Notes: generated by a model from the letters alone, not told the origin. 37,533 nt of DNA from Amycolatopsis keratiniphila subsp. keratiniphila (GCF_001620365.2 NZ_LQMT02000049.1:1-37533); one strand, 5' to 3'. Counted from the first letter of the stretch, positions 16,536 to 24,726 are shown. Numbers and translations are program-made.

Positions 16536-17174
16536 TCACCCGTTGGTGTCACCCTTGAGGAACATCCGCGACAGCGAGGTGCCCACTCCCGTGAGGTGCT
16601 CGACGAGCGTGTCCGCGTCCGCGTCGAGCAGCCCGGAGCGCCACGCGAGCATGATCTCCACGAAGCCACCGATGCCCAGCAGGACGTTGACCCGGAACTC
16701 CAGCCCGTCCACGTCCGGTTTCAGATGCGGCCGCGCCAGATCGATCAGCAGGCCGGTGGTCTCCTGGACGGTCTGCCGCCGCAGTTGCTCCAGCACCGCG
16801 CTGCCCGCGTGGTCGCCGAACAGGATCTGCGCGCGCGACGGTTCTTCCTGCACGTGGTGCACGACGACGTCGACGGCGGCGCGGAGCTGGTCCAGGGCGG
16901 GTTGCTCGATGCGGGCGGCGACGGCGTCGAGGACCATCCGCAGGGTCTCGTCGCGGACCTGTTCCCAGGCGGTGGCGAGGAGCGCGTCGCGGTTGGCGAA
17001 GCTCTCGTAGAAGTACCGGTCGGTCAGGTTCGCCCGCGCGCAGACGCCCCGCATGGTGACCGCCGCCCAGCCCTGTTCCTGCCAGATCTCCAGCGCGGCA
17101 CCGAGGAGCGCCAGCCGCCGTTCGGCGCGGCGTTCGTCGGCGGTTTTGCCGCTGTAGCGGCGGGATGCGGTCAC
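16536..17174 (-). CDS. TetR-family regulator of the hydrolase-SDR-monooxygenase operon
   Basis: 212 residues. The HTH spans about residues 22-68 (LLGAALEIWQEQGWAAVTMRGVCARANLTDRYFYESFANRDALL), with the YFYESFANRDAL end typical of TetR. The C-terminal half is the ligand and dimer domain. The GTG at 17174 directly abuts GGGGAG, too close for a normal ribosome binding site. A CAAGAT -10-like hexamer lies six bases before the GTG, so a leaderless message is likely. It is transcribed divergently from the operon at 17219 and probably represses it and itself through the palindrome at 17195-17219. Confidence 0.9.
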   Translation of the reverse strand: MTASRRYSGKTADERRAERRLALLGAALEIWQEQGWAAVTMRGVCARANLTDRYFYESFANRDALLATAWEQVRDETLRMVLDAVAARIEQPALDQLRAAVDVVVHHVQEEPSRAQILFGDHAGSAVLEQLRRQTVQETTGLLIDLARPHLKPDVDGLEFRVNVLLGIGGFVEIMLAWRSGLLDADADTLVEHLTGVGTSLSRMFLKGDTNG

Positions 17175-17183
17175 CTCCCCATC

Positions 17184-17219
17184 TTGACAGCAGGTGCCCT
17201 CAGATTCATTCTGAGGGCA
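17184..17219. promoter_or_regulatory. Divergent promoter with TetR operator palindrome
   Basis: A perfect 10-bp-arm palindrome, TGCCCTCAGA / TCTGAGGGCA, spans 17195-17219 with TTCAT at its centre. For the plus strand, TTGACA at 17184-17189 and CATTCT at 17207-17212 are 17 bp apart, placing the start at about the ATG 17219 (leaderless). The palindrome covers the -10 region, which suits repression by the divergent TetR protein. Confidence 0.65.
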
Positions 17220-18145
17220 TGCGACCGCAGAATGGCCTGCGTGCCGGGCTGGCCTCCGCGCTGACGTCCGCTTTCGTGCGGCCGATCGCCAACGCGATCC
17301 CGGCCAACCGCGCGGGCGTCGCGTTCTCCCGGGCCTTCATCGCGAGCAGTTTGTGGCTGGCCTCGCCGCCGTTGAAGGGGAGTCGCGTCGAGCCCGGTGT
17401 CCGCGGCGAGTGGGTCCGCGCGCCCGAGGTGAGCGAGGGCAACGCCGTGGTCCTCTACATCCACGGCAGCGGTTACGCGCTCTGCTCGGCGCGCACGCAT
17501 CGCGGGCTGACCACGCGGGTTTCGGCCGGCACCGGGCTGCCGGTCTTCGCCTGCGAGTACCGGCTCGCGCCGCGGCATCGCTTCCCGAGCGCCGCCGACG
17601 ACGTCCGCGCTGCCTACGACCGGCTTCTCGATCAGGGATATCGGCGGATCCTCGTCGCGGGCGACTCCGCGGGCGGGCATCTCGCGGTCGACCTCGCCGC
17701 GCAGCTGATCCGCGAGCACCGAGAACCACCCGCGGCGTTGGCGCTCTTCTCGCCGTTGTTCGACGTGACGTTCTCCTTGGCCGCCCAACGAGAACGCATG
17801 AGCCCGGACCCGATGATCTCCGCCGCCGCGGCCGCGCGGCTGGTCGGTCTGTACACAGTGGACGCCGACCTCGCGTCGGAGCGGTTGCGGTTCGCCTTCG
17901 ACGACATCAAGGGTTTCCCGCCGACGATCATCCAGGCGGGCGGGCTCGAAATGCTCGCCGCGGACGCCATCGAGCTGGCCAGGGCGCTGCGCCGCGCGGG
18001 AGCCGACTGCGAACTCGACGTGGTGCCTGGTCAGATGCACGTCTTCCAGGCCTTGACCCGCTTCATCCCCGAAGCGGCGCCGGCGATGGAGCGGGCTTGC
18101 CGCTTCCTCACCGGGAACCTTCCGGCGATCGTGAGGGCGGCATGA
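17219..18145 (+). CDS. Alpha/beta hydrolase of the HSL/LipR-like family
   Basis: 308 residues. It has the hormone-sensitive-lipase fold marks: oxyanion motif IHGSGY (HGSGY rather than the usual HGGGF), nucleophile Ser150 in GDSAGG, an acid in the later part and a C-terminal His in GQMHVF. It is expected to hydrolyse short acyl esters. It resembles mycobacterial LipR, and the neighbours (SDR, monooxygenase) match the mymA-type enzyme set (lipR and sadH beside a Baeyer-Villiger monooxygenase). ATG 17219 is chosen because it lies at the end of the operator and the N-terminus matches the family. It is the first gene of a five-gene operon, and its stop overlaps the SDR start (ATGA). Esters made by the operon's monooxygenase are a plausible substrate. 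Confidence 0.88.
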   Translation: MRPQNGLRAGLASALTSAFVRPIANAIPANRAGVAFSRAFIASSLWLASPPLKGSRVEPGVRGEWVRAPEVSEGNAVVLYIHGSGYALCSARTHRGLTTRVSAGTGLPVFACEYRLAPRHRFPSAADDVRAAYDRLLDQGYRRILVAGDSAGGHLAVDLAAQLIREHREPPAALALFSPLFDVTFSLAAQRERMSPDPMISAAAAARLVGLYTVDADLASERLRFAFDDIKGFPPTIIQAGGLEMLAADAIELARALRRAGADCELDVVPGQMHVFQALTRFIPEAAPAMERACRFLTGNLPAIVRAA

Positions 18146-18957
18146 CGAAACGGACCCACGGAGCGCACGCCGTCGTCACCGGTGCGGGAAGCGGGATCGG
18201 GCGGGCGATCGTGGCCGAGCTTGTCCGGCGCGGCAGCCGCGTCGTTTGCGCCGACATCGACCTCGAAGCCGCCGAAGAAACCGCGAAAACGCTCGAGAAC
18301 GCGGTCGCCATCGCCTGTGACGTGTCCGATGTGGACGAGGTCGCGGACTTGGCTAGCCAGGCACGGTCCTGGTTCGGCCGCGAGCCGGACCTCGTCGTCA
18401 ACAACGCCGGGATCGGCGCGGGCGGCAAACTCGTCGGGCAGAGCCCGCTGTCCGATTGGCAGCGGACGCTCGGGGTGAACCTCTGGGGCGTGATCCACGG
18501 CTGCCACACCTTCGTCCCCGCCATGCGCGCGGCGAAGGCGGGCGGCGTCATCAACGTCGCGTCGGCCGCCGGGTTCACCGCCGCGCCGAGGATGGCCGCG
18601 TACAACGTGAGCAAGGCCGGGGTCGTCAGCCTGTCCGAGACACTGGCGGCCGAACTGTCCGGCACCGGCGTCGCGGTCACCGTGCTGTGCCCGACCTTCG
18701 TGCGCACCAACATCTTCGGCGGCGAGCTCATCGAAGACGGCGCACGCGGCCTCGCGCAACGGGTGTCCGATGTGGTCGGGTTCTCGCCGGAGCGCGTCGC
18801 GAAGATGACCCTCGACGCCCACGATCGCGGACGCCTCTACGTCGTACCGCAGCCCGACGCCCAGCTTCTGTGGCACGCCAAGCGGTTCGTGCCCGTCCCG
18901 TACACGCGGATCGCCGGTCTGCTCGGCCGGTTCCTGCCCGCCGAAAAGGAGAAGTGA
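18142..18957 (+). CDS. Short-chain dehydrogenase/reductase
   Basis: 271-residue classical SDR. The cofactor motif is TGAGSGIG at residues 13-20, with CADIDLEAA after the second strand (the Asp suggests NAD preference). NNAG is present, and the catalytic site is visible as Ser in INVASAAG with Tyr154 and Lys158 in YNVSK. The C-terminal tail (WHAKRFVPVPYTRIAGLLGRFLP) is typical of SadH-like mycobacterial SDRs, which may associate with membranes. It overlaps both neighbours by a few bases. Within the operon it could oxidise an alcohol to the ketone used by the downstream Baeyer-Villiger monooxygenase, or act on the products. The direction is inference. Confidence 0.9.
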   Translation: MTKRTHGAHAVVTGAGSGIGRAIVAELVRRGSRVVCADIDLEAAEETAKTLENAVAIACDVSDVDEVADLASQARSWFGREPDLVVNNAGIGAGGKLVGQSPLSDWQRTLGVNLWGVIHGCHTFVPAMRAAKAGGVINVASAAGFTAAPRMAAYNVSKAGVVSLSETLAAELSGTGVAVTVLCPTFVRTNIFGGELIEDGARGLAQRVSDVVGFSPERVAKMTLDAHDRGRLYVVPQPDAQLLWHAKRFVPVPYTRIAGLLGRFLPAEKEK

Positions 18958-19886
18958 TGGCCTACGACTTCGCGGCGATGCTCCAGACCATCAAGGACAA
19001 GCAGTGGTCGCTGGCCGACATCGACTGGGACGCACCCGGCGCCGAGACGATGACGGACGAACTCCGTGCCAAGATGAGGCCGTTCATGGCCGACCTCGTG
19101 TGGATCGAGCACGTCGGCGCGCGCGGGTTCGCCTCGCTGGCCAAGAAGGCGCCGACCCCGGTGATCCAGGAGATCTACCGCTACTTCCACGCCGAGGAAC
19201 AGAAGCACGCCAACGCCGAACTCGCGCTGATGAAGCGATGGGGCATGCTCGACGAGCACGGTTCGATGCCCGAGCCGAACATCAACGTCAAGCTCGCCAT
19301 CAAGGTCCTCGACGACTTCGGCGACACGCTGCCGCTGACGGCACTGGCCACGCTCATCCCGCTGCTGGAATGCGCGCTGGACGGCGCGCTGGTGAAGTTC
19401 CTGCTGGAAGAGGTCTCGGATCCGGTGTGCCATCAGGTGTTCCGGCACATCAACTCCGACGAGGCCCGGCACATCACGGCCGATTTCGAGGTGCTGGAGC
19501 TGATCGGCGCCGGATCCACGACCAAACTGCTCACCGAATCGATCGGCTCGCTCAAACCCCAGATCGTCCTCGGCCTGATCGTGGTGTTCGTGCCGCTGAT
19601 CAACAAGATGCGGGACAACATCGTCGCGATGGGCCTGCCGGAGAAGAAGCTGTACAACGCCGTGAAGCGGTTCTCCACCATCGGCGGCCGCGGCGAGTTC
19701 ACCAAACGCATCCCGGCGTACCACGTGCTCAAGGCGCAGGCGGCGATGATCGTCGACCGTTCGCACGTCTACCACCGGCTGCTCGCCGATCCGATGGTGA
19801 AGGTCACCCGGCTGATTCCCGCGCGGCTGCTGGGAAAGCCGCAGTCGTGGACCGAGGAGATCACCCACGAACCGGTCGCGTCATGA
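18957..19886 (+). CDS. Ferritin-like diiron protein (oxygenase or hydroxylase candidate)
   Basis: 309 residues, mostly helical. Two carboxylate-histidine motifs fit a ferritin-like diiron centre: FHAEEQKHANAE (ExxH) and NSDEARHITADFE (DEARH, ExxH). Additional helix acids are in WIEHVG and LLECALDG. Later there is a hydrophobic segment (QIVLGLIVVFVPLI). The arrangement resembles AurF-like and metal-dependent oxygenase or hydrolase families; I cannot assign a reaction. The TGATG overlap with the SDR and the ATGA overlap with the next gene mean all are translationally coupled. In context it may hydroxylate the substrate that the SDR and Baeyer-Villiger enzyme then process. Confidence 0.75.
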   Translation: MAYDFAAMLQTIKDKQWSLADIDWDAPGAETMTDELRAKMRPFMADLVWIEHVGARGFASLAKKAPTPVIQEIYRYFHAEEQKHANAELALMKRWGMLDEHGSMPEPNINVKLAIKVLDDFGDTLPLTALATLIPLLECALDGALVKFLLEEVSDPVCHQVFRHINSDEARHITADFEVLELIGAGSTTKLLTESIGSLKPQIVLGLIVVFVPLINKMRDNIVAMGLPEKKLYNAVKRFSTIGGRGEFTKRIPAYHVLKAQAAMIVDRSHVYHRLLADPMVKVTRLIPARLLGKPQSWTEEITHEPVAS

Positions 19887-20368
19887 GCCTCGGTGAGTTC
19901 CGGGGCGAGGTGCTGCGCGGCACCGAATGGTTCGGGCACGACTTCACCGGACAGCGTGTCGCCGTGGTCGCGCCCGGCCGCGAGGCGGCCCAGATCGTGC
20001 CCGAGGCGATGGCCACCGCGCGATCGGTGAAGGTGTTCCAGGAGGAGCCGGACTGGGTGGTGCCGATGCCGGTCCCCGGGCCGGCCGCCCTCGGTGTCGC
20101 CGTCGCCCGGGTTTTCCTGCGCTGGCAGGTGAAAGACCCCTGGATCCGCAGGCTTCTGACGCCCGACCGCCGCTTCGGCTCGCGGCGGACGGCACCGGGC
20201 CTCGGCTACTACGGAGCGCTCCGGAAGCCCGGCTGCAAGCTCATCACCTGGCCGGTCTACGCCTTCGCGCCCGGCGGAATCCGCACCGCCGAAGGTATCG
20301 AGCACCAGGCCGACGTGGTGGTGCTCGGGCCCAGCTCACTGTTCGCCAAGGAAGGATCGCCCGCATGA
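19883..20368 (+). CDS. Mini monooxygenase-like protein (NADPH-domain remnant)
   Basis: 161 residues. It aligns with two separated parts of the full-length monooxygenase encoded next door. GQRVAVVAPGREAAQIVPE...VFQEEPDWVVPMP matches GKRVAVVGTGASAVQVIPS...VFQRTPIWCLPKP. VKDPWIRRLLTPDRRFGSRRTAPGLGYYGAL...GGIRTAEGIEHQADVVVLG matches VKDPETREKLTPRYALGCKRPSFSNEYL...SGVRTADGTEHPVDVLVLA. About 50 residues between them and both FAD segments are missing, and the nucleotide motif GTGASA has become APGREA. It therefore should not be an active flavoenzyme. It is coupled to both neighbours by ATGA overlaps and keeps an intact frame, which argues for a retained role such as partner or regulator. Confidence 0.7.
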   Translation: MSLGEFRGEVLRGTEWFGHDFTGQRVAVVAPGREAAQIVPEAMATARSVKVFQEEPDWVVPMPVPGPAALGVAVARVFLRWQVKDPWIRRLLTPDRRFGSRRTAPGLGYYGALRKPGCKLITWPVYAFAPGGIRTAEGIEHQADVVVLGPSSLFAKEGSPA

Positions 20369-21852
20369 AGCCGGACCACGAGATCGCGATCATCGGCGGG
20401 GGATTCTCCGGGATCGGGGCCGCGATCCTGCTGCACCAAGCCGGTTTCGAAGACTTCCTGATGCTGGAGGAAGGCGACGGCGTCGGCGGCGCGTGGCATT
20501 GGAACACCTATCCCGGGGTCGCCGTCGACATCCCCTCGTTCAGCTACCAGTTCTCGTTCGAGCAGATCTCCGGCTGGTCGCGGGTCTACGCGCCCGGCCG
20601 CGAGCTGAAGGCGTACGCCGACTATTGCGTCGACAAGTACGACATCCGCCGCCGCACCCGCCTCGGCAGCAAGGTCGTCTCCGCGACCTTCGACGACGAG
20701 ACGCACTTGTGGCGCCTCGAAACCGCCGAGGGCCGGCCGCTGACGGCACGATTCGTCGTCGGCGCCACCGGCGTGCTCACCCAGCCGAAGCCGCCGGACA
20801 TCGACGGCATCGACGCCTTCCGCGGCACGGTCATGCACACCGCGCGCTGGGACCACGGCGTGGATCTGCGGGGCAAACGCGTCGCCGTCGTCGGCACCGG
20901 GGCCTCGGCCGTGCAGGTGATCCCGTCCATCGCGCCGGAGGCCGCGCATCTGACGGTGTTCCAGCGCACGCCGATCTGGTGCCTGCCCAAACCCGACGCC
21001 GCGTTGCCCCGGACGGCGCGGCTCGCGCTGCGGCGGCTGCCGGGCGCGAAACTGGTGTCCCGGCTGGCCAGCCAGGCCCTCGTCGAGGTGACCTTCCCGC
21101 TGGCCGCGCATTTCCACAACCTGCTGCCGACCGCGGGCGCCGGCGAGCGGCTCGGGCGCGCGCATCTGCGCCGCGCGGTCAAGGATCCCGAAACCCGCGA
21201 GAAGCTGACCCCGCGCTACGCCTTGGGCTGCAAGCGGCCGAGCTTCTCGAACGAATACCTCCAGACGTTCAACCGGGACGACGTCACGCTGGAGACCACC
21301 GGCATCGAAGCGATCACCGAATCCGGGGTGCGAACCGCCGACGGCACCGAGCACCCGGTCGACGTCCTGGTGCTGGCGACCGGGTTCAAGGTGTTCGAGA
21401 AGGGCAACATGCCCGCCTTCACCGTGCGCGGCGCGGGCGGCGCCGACCTCGAGAAGTTCTGGGCGGAGAACCGGTTCCAGGCCTATCAGGGCGTCAGCGT
21501 CCCCGGTTTCCCGAACTTCTTCACCATCCTCGGACCGTACGGCTACAACGGTTCCTCGTACTTCAACCTCATCGAGACGCAGACCGCGCACATCATCCGC
21601 TGCCTGCGCAACGCGAGGAAGACCGGCGCGACGCGTGTGGAGGTCACGAGCGAGGCCAACGACCGGTACTTCCGGAGCATGCTGGACCGGCGCAAGCACC
21701 AGGTGTTCTTCCAGGACAGCTGTTCACTGGCCAACAGTTACTACTTCGACGCGAACGGGGACGTGCCCTTCCGCGCCTCGCCGACGCTGGAAACCATGGT
21801 GACGAGCCGGTTCTTCGACCTCGACGACTACGCCTTCGCGGACGGCCGGTGA
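20365..21852 (+). CDS. Baeyer-Villiger-type flavin monooxygenase
   Basis: 495 residues. The FAD motif GGGFSGIG is at 11-18. The Baeyer-Villiger fingerprint FRGTVMHTARW starts at Phe152, followed by the NADPH motif GTGASA near 177. LATGF and the C-terminal substrate domain follow. Length and motif order match class I enzymes, which insert oxygen into ketones to give esters. Start ATG 20365 overlaps the upstream stop. It is the last gene of the LipR/SDR/diiron operon, so hydroxylation, oxidation to ketone, ester formation and ester hydrolysis could run in sequence. That pathway order is inference; the likely substrates are lipids, long-chain ketones or steroid-like compounds. Confidence 0.92.
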   Translation: MKPDHEIAIIGGGFSGIGAAILLHQAGFEDFLMLEEGDGVGGAWHWNTYPGVAVDIPSFSYQFSFEQISGWSRVYAPGRELKAYADYCVDKYDIRRRTRLGSKVVSATFDDETHLWRLETAEGRPLTARFVVGATGVLTQPKPPDIDGIDAFRGTVMHTARWDHGVDLRGKRVAVVGTGASAVQVIPSIAPEAAHLTVFQRTPIWCLPKPDAALPRTARLALRRLPGAKLVSRLASQALVEVTFPLAAHFHNLLPTAGAGERLGRAHLRRAVKDPETREKLTPRYALGCKRPSFSNEYLQTFNRDDVTLETTGIEAITESGVRTADGTEHPVDVLVLATGFKVFEKGNMPAFTVRGAGGADLEKFWAENRFQAYQGVSVPGFPNFFTILGPYGYNGSSYFNLIETQTAHIIRCLRNARKTGATRVEVTSEANDRYFRSMLDRRKHQVFFQDSCSLANSYYFDANGDVPFRASPTLETMVTSRFFDLDDYAFADGR

Positions 21853-21924
21853 ACACTGGCTGAAGTCCGCCGTCCCCGGCCGTGACGGGCCTTAGGTTCG
21901 ATTCCCCGAACCTGGAGGCTGGTC

Positions 21925-23457
21925 TTGGAAGGCTTTCCCTGGGACGTCCTGCTCGCGGTGGCCGGGATCGCCGTCCCGGCCGTCGCGTTCCTGTGGGAGT
22001 TCGCGCTCGTCGGCCGCAAACGGCTCGGCTACCGCGTGCAGATGGACACCCCGACGGCGTCCGGGCGCGGGTTCGCGCCGACGGCCGACGCGCTGGCGCA
22101 GCTCCAGCACGAGAACGGCGAGCGGCTCGTCGACCCGTCGTTCGTGCTGCTGCGCATCGAGAACAACGGCACCACCGACATCGACACCGACGACTACGCG
22201 GTCAACGCGGACGACCCCGTCGGCATCCGCGTGAAGTTCCCCGGCCGCACCGTGGCCGGGATGGTGGTGACCGAACTCAGCTCGCCGCATCTGCACGAAT
22301 GTTTCGGCGACGACTCCGGTTTCGGCGCGCGCGACGAGAATCCCGAACGGCCGTCCGGGGTGATCGACCTGCCGAGGGTGCCGCTGAACCGCGGCGCGCA
22401 CTACAAGATCCTCGCCGTGCTCGACCGGATCCCCAACGGTTCGCCGGACGATTTCGACGAGCCCCAGGTCGTCGGCGAGATCAAGGGCGGCAGCCTCCGC
22501 GAGACCAAGAGCCGGACCGGGCCGACGACTTCGGTGATCGCGCTCATCCTGTTCCTCGTGGTGATCAGCATCTTCCAGCTGACCCGTTCGCTGGTCTTCG
22601 ACGAGAAGCCGCCGCCGCTGGACTGCGCGTCCGGGAAGCTGACGATCACCGGATCGACGGCGTTCGCCCCGGTGTTGAAGGAAGCGACGGCTTCGTACGC
22701 GAAGACGTGCCCGGGTGCGTCGTTCGTCTTCGACACCCGGGGGAGCGCGGAAGGGCTAGGCAGCCTGAACCAGGCCGGGAACGACGGCGTGCTGGCGTTC
22801 TCCGACGGCGCCAAGGGCGAGGGGTTCCCCCAACTGCTGCCGCGTCCGGTCGCTTTCTCGCTGTTCACGCTCGTGATCAACAAGGAGGCCGGGGTCCAGG
22901 ACCTCACGCTCGCGCAGATCCGCGACGTTTACGAGGGCAAGATCGCGAACTGGCGGGAGATCGGCGGTAAGGACCGGCCGGTGCGGCTCGTCGACCGGCA
23001 TTCCGATTCCGGTACGCGGCGGACGTTCGAGGGACAGATCCTGGCGGGCAAGCGGGAACCCGGGGACAACTCCGACGACTGCCTCAAACCGGCGCCGGGT
23101 GCGCAGCCGGGCGTGGTGCGGTGCGCGAAGCCGTCCACGAACGACGTCCTCGACGCGGTGTCGCGTGTGCCGGGCGCGCTCGGCTACAGCGAACTGGGCG
23201 CCGCCACGAAACGCGAGGACGTGCTGGCGGTGCGGATCGACGGCCACCAGGCGGCGCTGGAGGGCGCGATCCACGCGGCCTACCCGTTCTGGGAGACCGA
23301 GTACGCGTACACGTTCGGCGAGCCGAAGGCCGACTCGCTCGTCGCGAGCTTCCTGCGGTACCTGACGAATCAGGTCGGCAAGGACATCGTGCGGTCGCAC
23401 GGGCACCGGCCGTGCGCGGAGCTGGCGAATCCGGTGTTGTGCCGTCCGGGCGCGTGA
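21925..23457 (+). CDS. Membrane-anchored PstS-like substrate-binding protein
   Basis: 510 residues from a TTG start at 21925, supported by GGAGG 7 bases upstream. A transmembrane helix at about 6-28 is followed by a soluble domain (about 35-195, beta-rich, FVLLRIENNGTTDID). A second helix lies at about 201-220 (VIALILFLVVISIFQL). A PstS-type periplasmic binding fold starts near 235 (KLTITGSTAFAPVLKEA, TRGSAEGLGSL, LTLAQIRDVYEGKIANWREIGG, RHSDSGTRRTFE). Phosphate-binding proteins use such STAF and SGTR segments. If the binding domain is outside, the first domain is cytosolic. There are no transporter subunits nearby, so it may sense rather than transport. A small hairpin lies just upstream of the ribosome binding site (21893-21913). 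Confidence 0.8.
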   Translation: MEGFPWDVLLAVAGIAVPAVAFLWEFALVGRKRLGYRVQMDTPTASGRGFAPTADALAQLQHENGERLVDPSFVLLRIENNGTTDIDTDDYAVNADDPVGIRVKFPGRTVAGMVVTELSSPHLHECFGDDSGFGARDENPERPSGVIDLPRVPLNRGAHYKILAVLDRIPNGSPDDFDEPQVVGEIKGGSLRETKSRTGPTTSVIALILFLVVISIFQLTRSLVFDEKPPPLDCASGKLTITGSTAFAPVLKEATASYAKTCPGASFVFDTRGSAEGLGSLNQAGNDGVLAFSDGAKGEGFPQLLPRPVAFSLFTLVINKEAGVQDLTLAQIRDVYEGKIANWREIGGKDRPVRLVDRHSDSGTRRTFEGQILAGKREPGDNSDDCLKPAPGAQPGVVRCAKPSTNDVLDAVSRVPGALGYSELGAATKREDVLAVRIDGHQAALEGAIHAAYPFWETEYAYTFGEPKADSLVASFLRYLTNQVGKDIVRSHGHRPCAELANPVLCRPGA

Positions 23458-23477
23458 AGGCGATGTCCGGCGCTCAA

Positions 23478-23533
23478 GTGTCATGAAAGGGTCGTTCAGG
23501 ACGAAAAGTGTCCTGAACGGCCCTTTCATGACA
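23478..23533. terminator. Palindromic hairpin between convergent genes
   Basis: Arms of about 24 bases with a single T/G mismatch, containing CATGAAAGGG and CCCTTTCATG and the inner pair CGTTCAGGAC / GTCCTGAACG, with loop GAAAAGT. It lies between the PstS-like stop and the convergent GreA-like stop. It belongs to the same loose class as the other long intergenic palindromes here. Confidence 0.8.
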
Positions 23534-23550
23534 TCCGAGGGAGTGCGAGG

Positions 23551-24024
23551 TCAGGCAGGCGGCTTCAGGGTGACGACCGTGGCACTGGTCTCGCCCCGCG
23601 GCGTCCGGTACGTGATCTCGTCGCCGTCCTTCGCGCCGACGAGCGCGAGGCCGAGCGGGCTGTCCGAGGTGACCGTGGAGGCGTCCGCGTCCTCGCCGGG
23701 GATCGTGACGATGTGGAGCTCGTCTTCGTCGCCGTCGGCGAACCTGAGGGTGACGGTGGTGCCGTCGGGGAGCAGGCCCTTGCTGTCGCGGCCGCCGTGC
23801 TCGAGTTTCGCCGCGACGTCGGCGATGCGCCGGTCGAGGTAGGCGGCGGCCTCCGCGCGGTCCAGCACCTCCGCCTGGTCGGCGGCGTCGCCGGTTCGTT
23901 CCTGCTCGCCGACGAGCGGCGCCATCGCGTCGCGCTGCGCACGCAGATCGGCGAGTTCCTTCTCCAGCTGCCGTCGTGCGGCCGGGCTGAACCCGTTGTC
24001 CCCTGAGGTCACCATGCCGGGCAT
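23551..24024 (-). CDS. GreA/GreB-family transcript cleavage factor-like protein
   Basis: 157 residues. The N-terminal coiled coil (about 12-80, AARRQLEKELADLRAQRDAMAPL) carries the tip GDAADQAEV, matching GDLSENAEY of GreA, with two acids kept as Asp. The C-terminal FKBP-like domain includes PLGLALVGAKDGDEITYRTPRGETSATV, the usual SPLGxALxGxxxGD box. Gre factors enter the RNA polymerase secondary channel and stimulate cleavage of backtracked RNA. Retained acids suggest activity, though actinobacteria carry several paralogues and this need not be the main GreA. ATG 24024 is used; ATG 24015 and GTG 24012 are alternatives and no ribosome binding site is strong. Confidence 0.88.
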   Translation of the reverse strand: MPGMVTSGDNGFSPAARRQLEKELADLRAQRDAMAPLVGEQERTGDAADQAEVLDRAEAAAYLDRRIADVAAKLEHGGRDSKGLLPDGTTVTLRFADGDEDELHIVTIPGEDADASTVTSDSPLGLALVGAKDGDEITYRTPRGETSATVVTLKPPA

Positions 24025-24138
24025 TGTCCGCTACGGATCGGCGGCTAGCCACCTAGATTTTTCACCCGCTGTGATCGGACAGGACGCTTGCCCTAAGCTT
24101 CAGGGCTCGTGTCCTGACTACTTGGTGTAAGGAACTTC

Positions 24139-24726
24139 GTGACCGCCGTTCCCGGCCGCAGCGCGCGGCTCTCCCCCAATCAGCTGCAGAAACAGGAACA
24201 GATCGTCGAAGCGGCGCGTGTCGTGCTCGCAAGGGACGGGCTCGCGGGCTGCACCGTGCGGGCGATCGCGGACGCCGGGCCGCTCACGAAGAGTGCGATT
24301 CATTACTACTTCGCGGACATCGACGTCTTGATCGACCGCGCGATGGCGGCGCACATCACAACGTTCATCGCCGATTTGCGCAAAACATCGGCGAAACACG
24401 ATCACCCGGATGAGCGGCTCTTCGCCGCGCTGGAGGCCTTCCTCGCCGAGTTCTCCGGCCGCCCGAACGCGGCCTTCCTCTGGTTCGAGTACTGGATCGC
24501 CGCGGGCCGCGCGCAGCACCCTCAGGCCATCGACGTCATGCTGACCTCGATCACCGAACTGCTGGCGGAACTGCTCGCGCCGCTCGACGTCGAAGACCCG
24601 CGGGCACGGGCGCGGGCCCTACTGTCCTATCTGCTCGGCGCGATCGTCCAGCAGCGCGTCCGGCGGCGGCCGTTCGCCGCACTGCGTGGTGACATCGAAG
24701 CGCTTTGTTTCGCGAACTACGGCTAG
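24139..24726 (+). CDS. TetR-family transcriptional regulator
   Basis: 195 residues. GTG 24139 follows AAGGA by 5 bases. The HTH spans about residues 18-63 (QIVEAARVVLARDGLAGCTVRAIADAGPLTKSAIHYYFADIDVLI), with the TetR end YYFADIDVL. The C-terminal part is a helical ligand domain. Upstream, the imperfect dyad GCCCTAAGCTTCAGGGC (24090-24106) could be an operator. No divergent or downstream gene is clearly its target: a secreted carboxypeptidase follows on the same strand after 97 bases containing another dyad (24740-24757). Confidence 0.88.
   Translation: MTAVPGRSARLSPNQLQKQEQIVEAARVVLARDGLAGCTVRAIADAGPLTKSAIHYYFADIDVLIDRAMAAHITTFIADLRKTSAKHDHPDERLFAALEAFLAEFSGRPNAAFLWFEYWIAAGRAQHPQAIDVMLTSITELLAELLAPLDVEDPRARARALLSYLLGAIVQQRVRRRPFAALRGDIEALCFANYG

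Noticed and set aside
21893..21913. tRNA fragment (T-arm-like string)
   Set aside because: No acceptor, D or anticodon arms can be drawn around it; it is better read as a simple hairpin.
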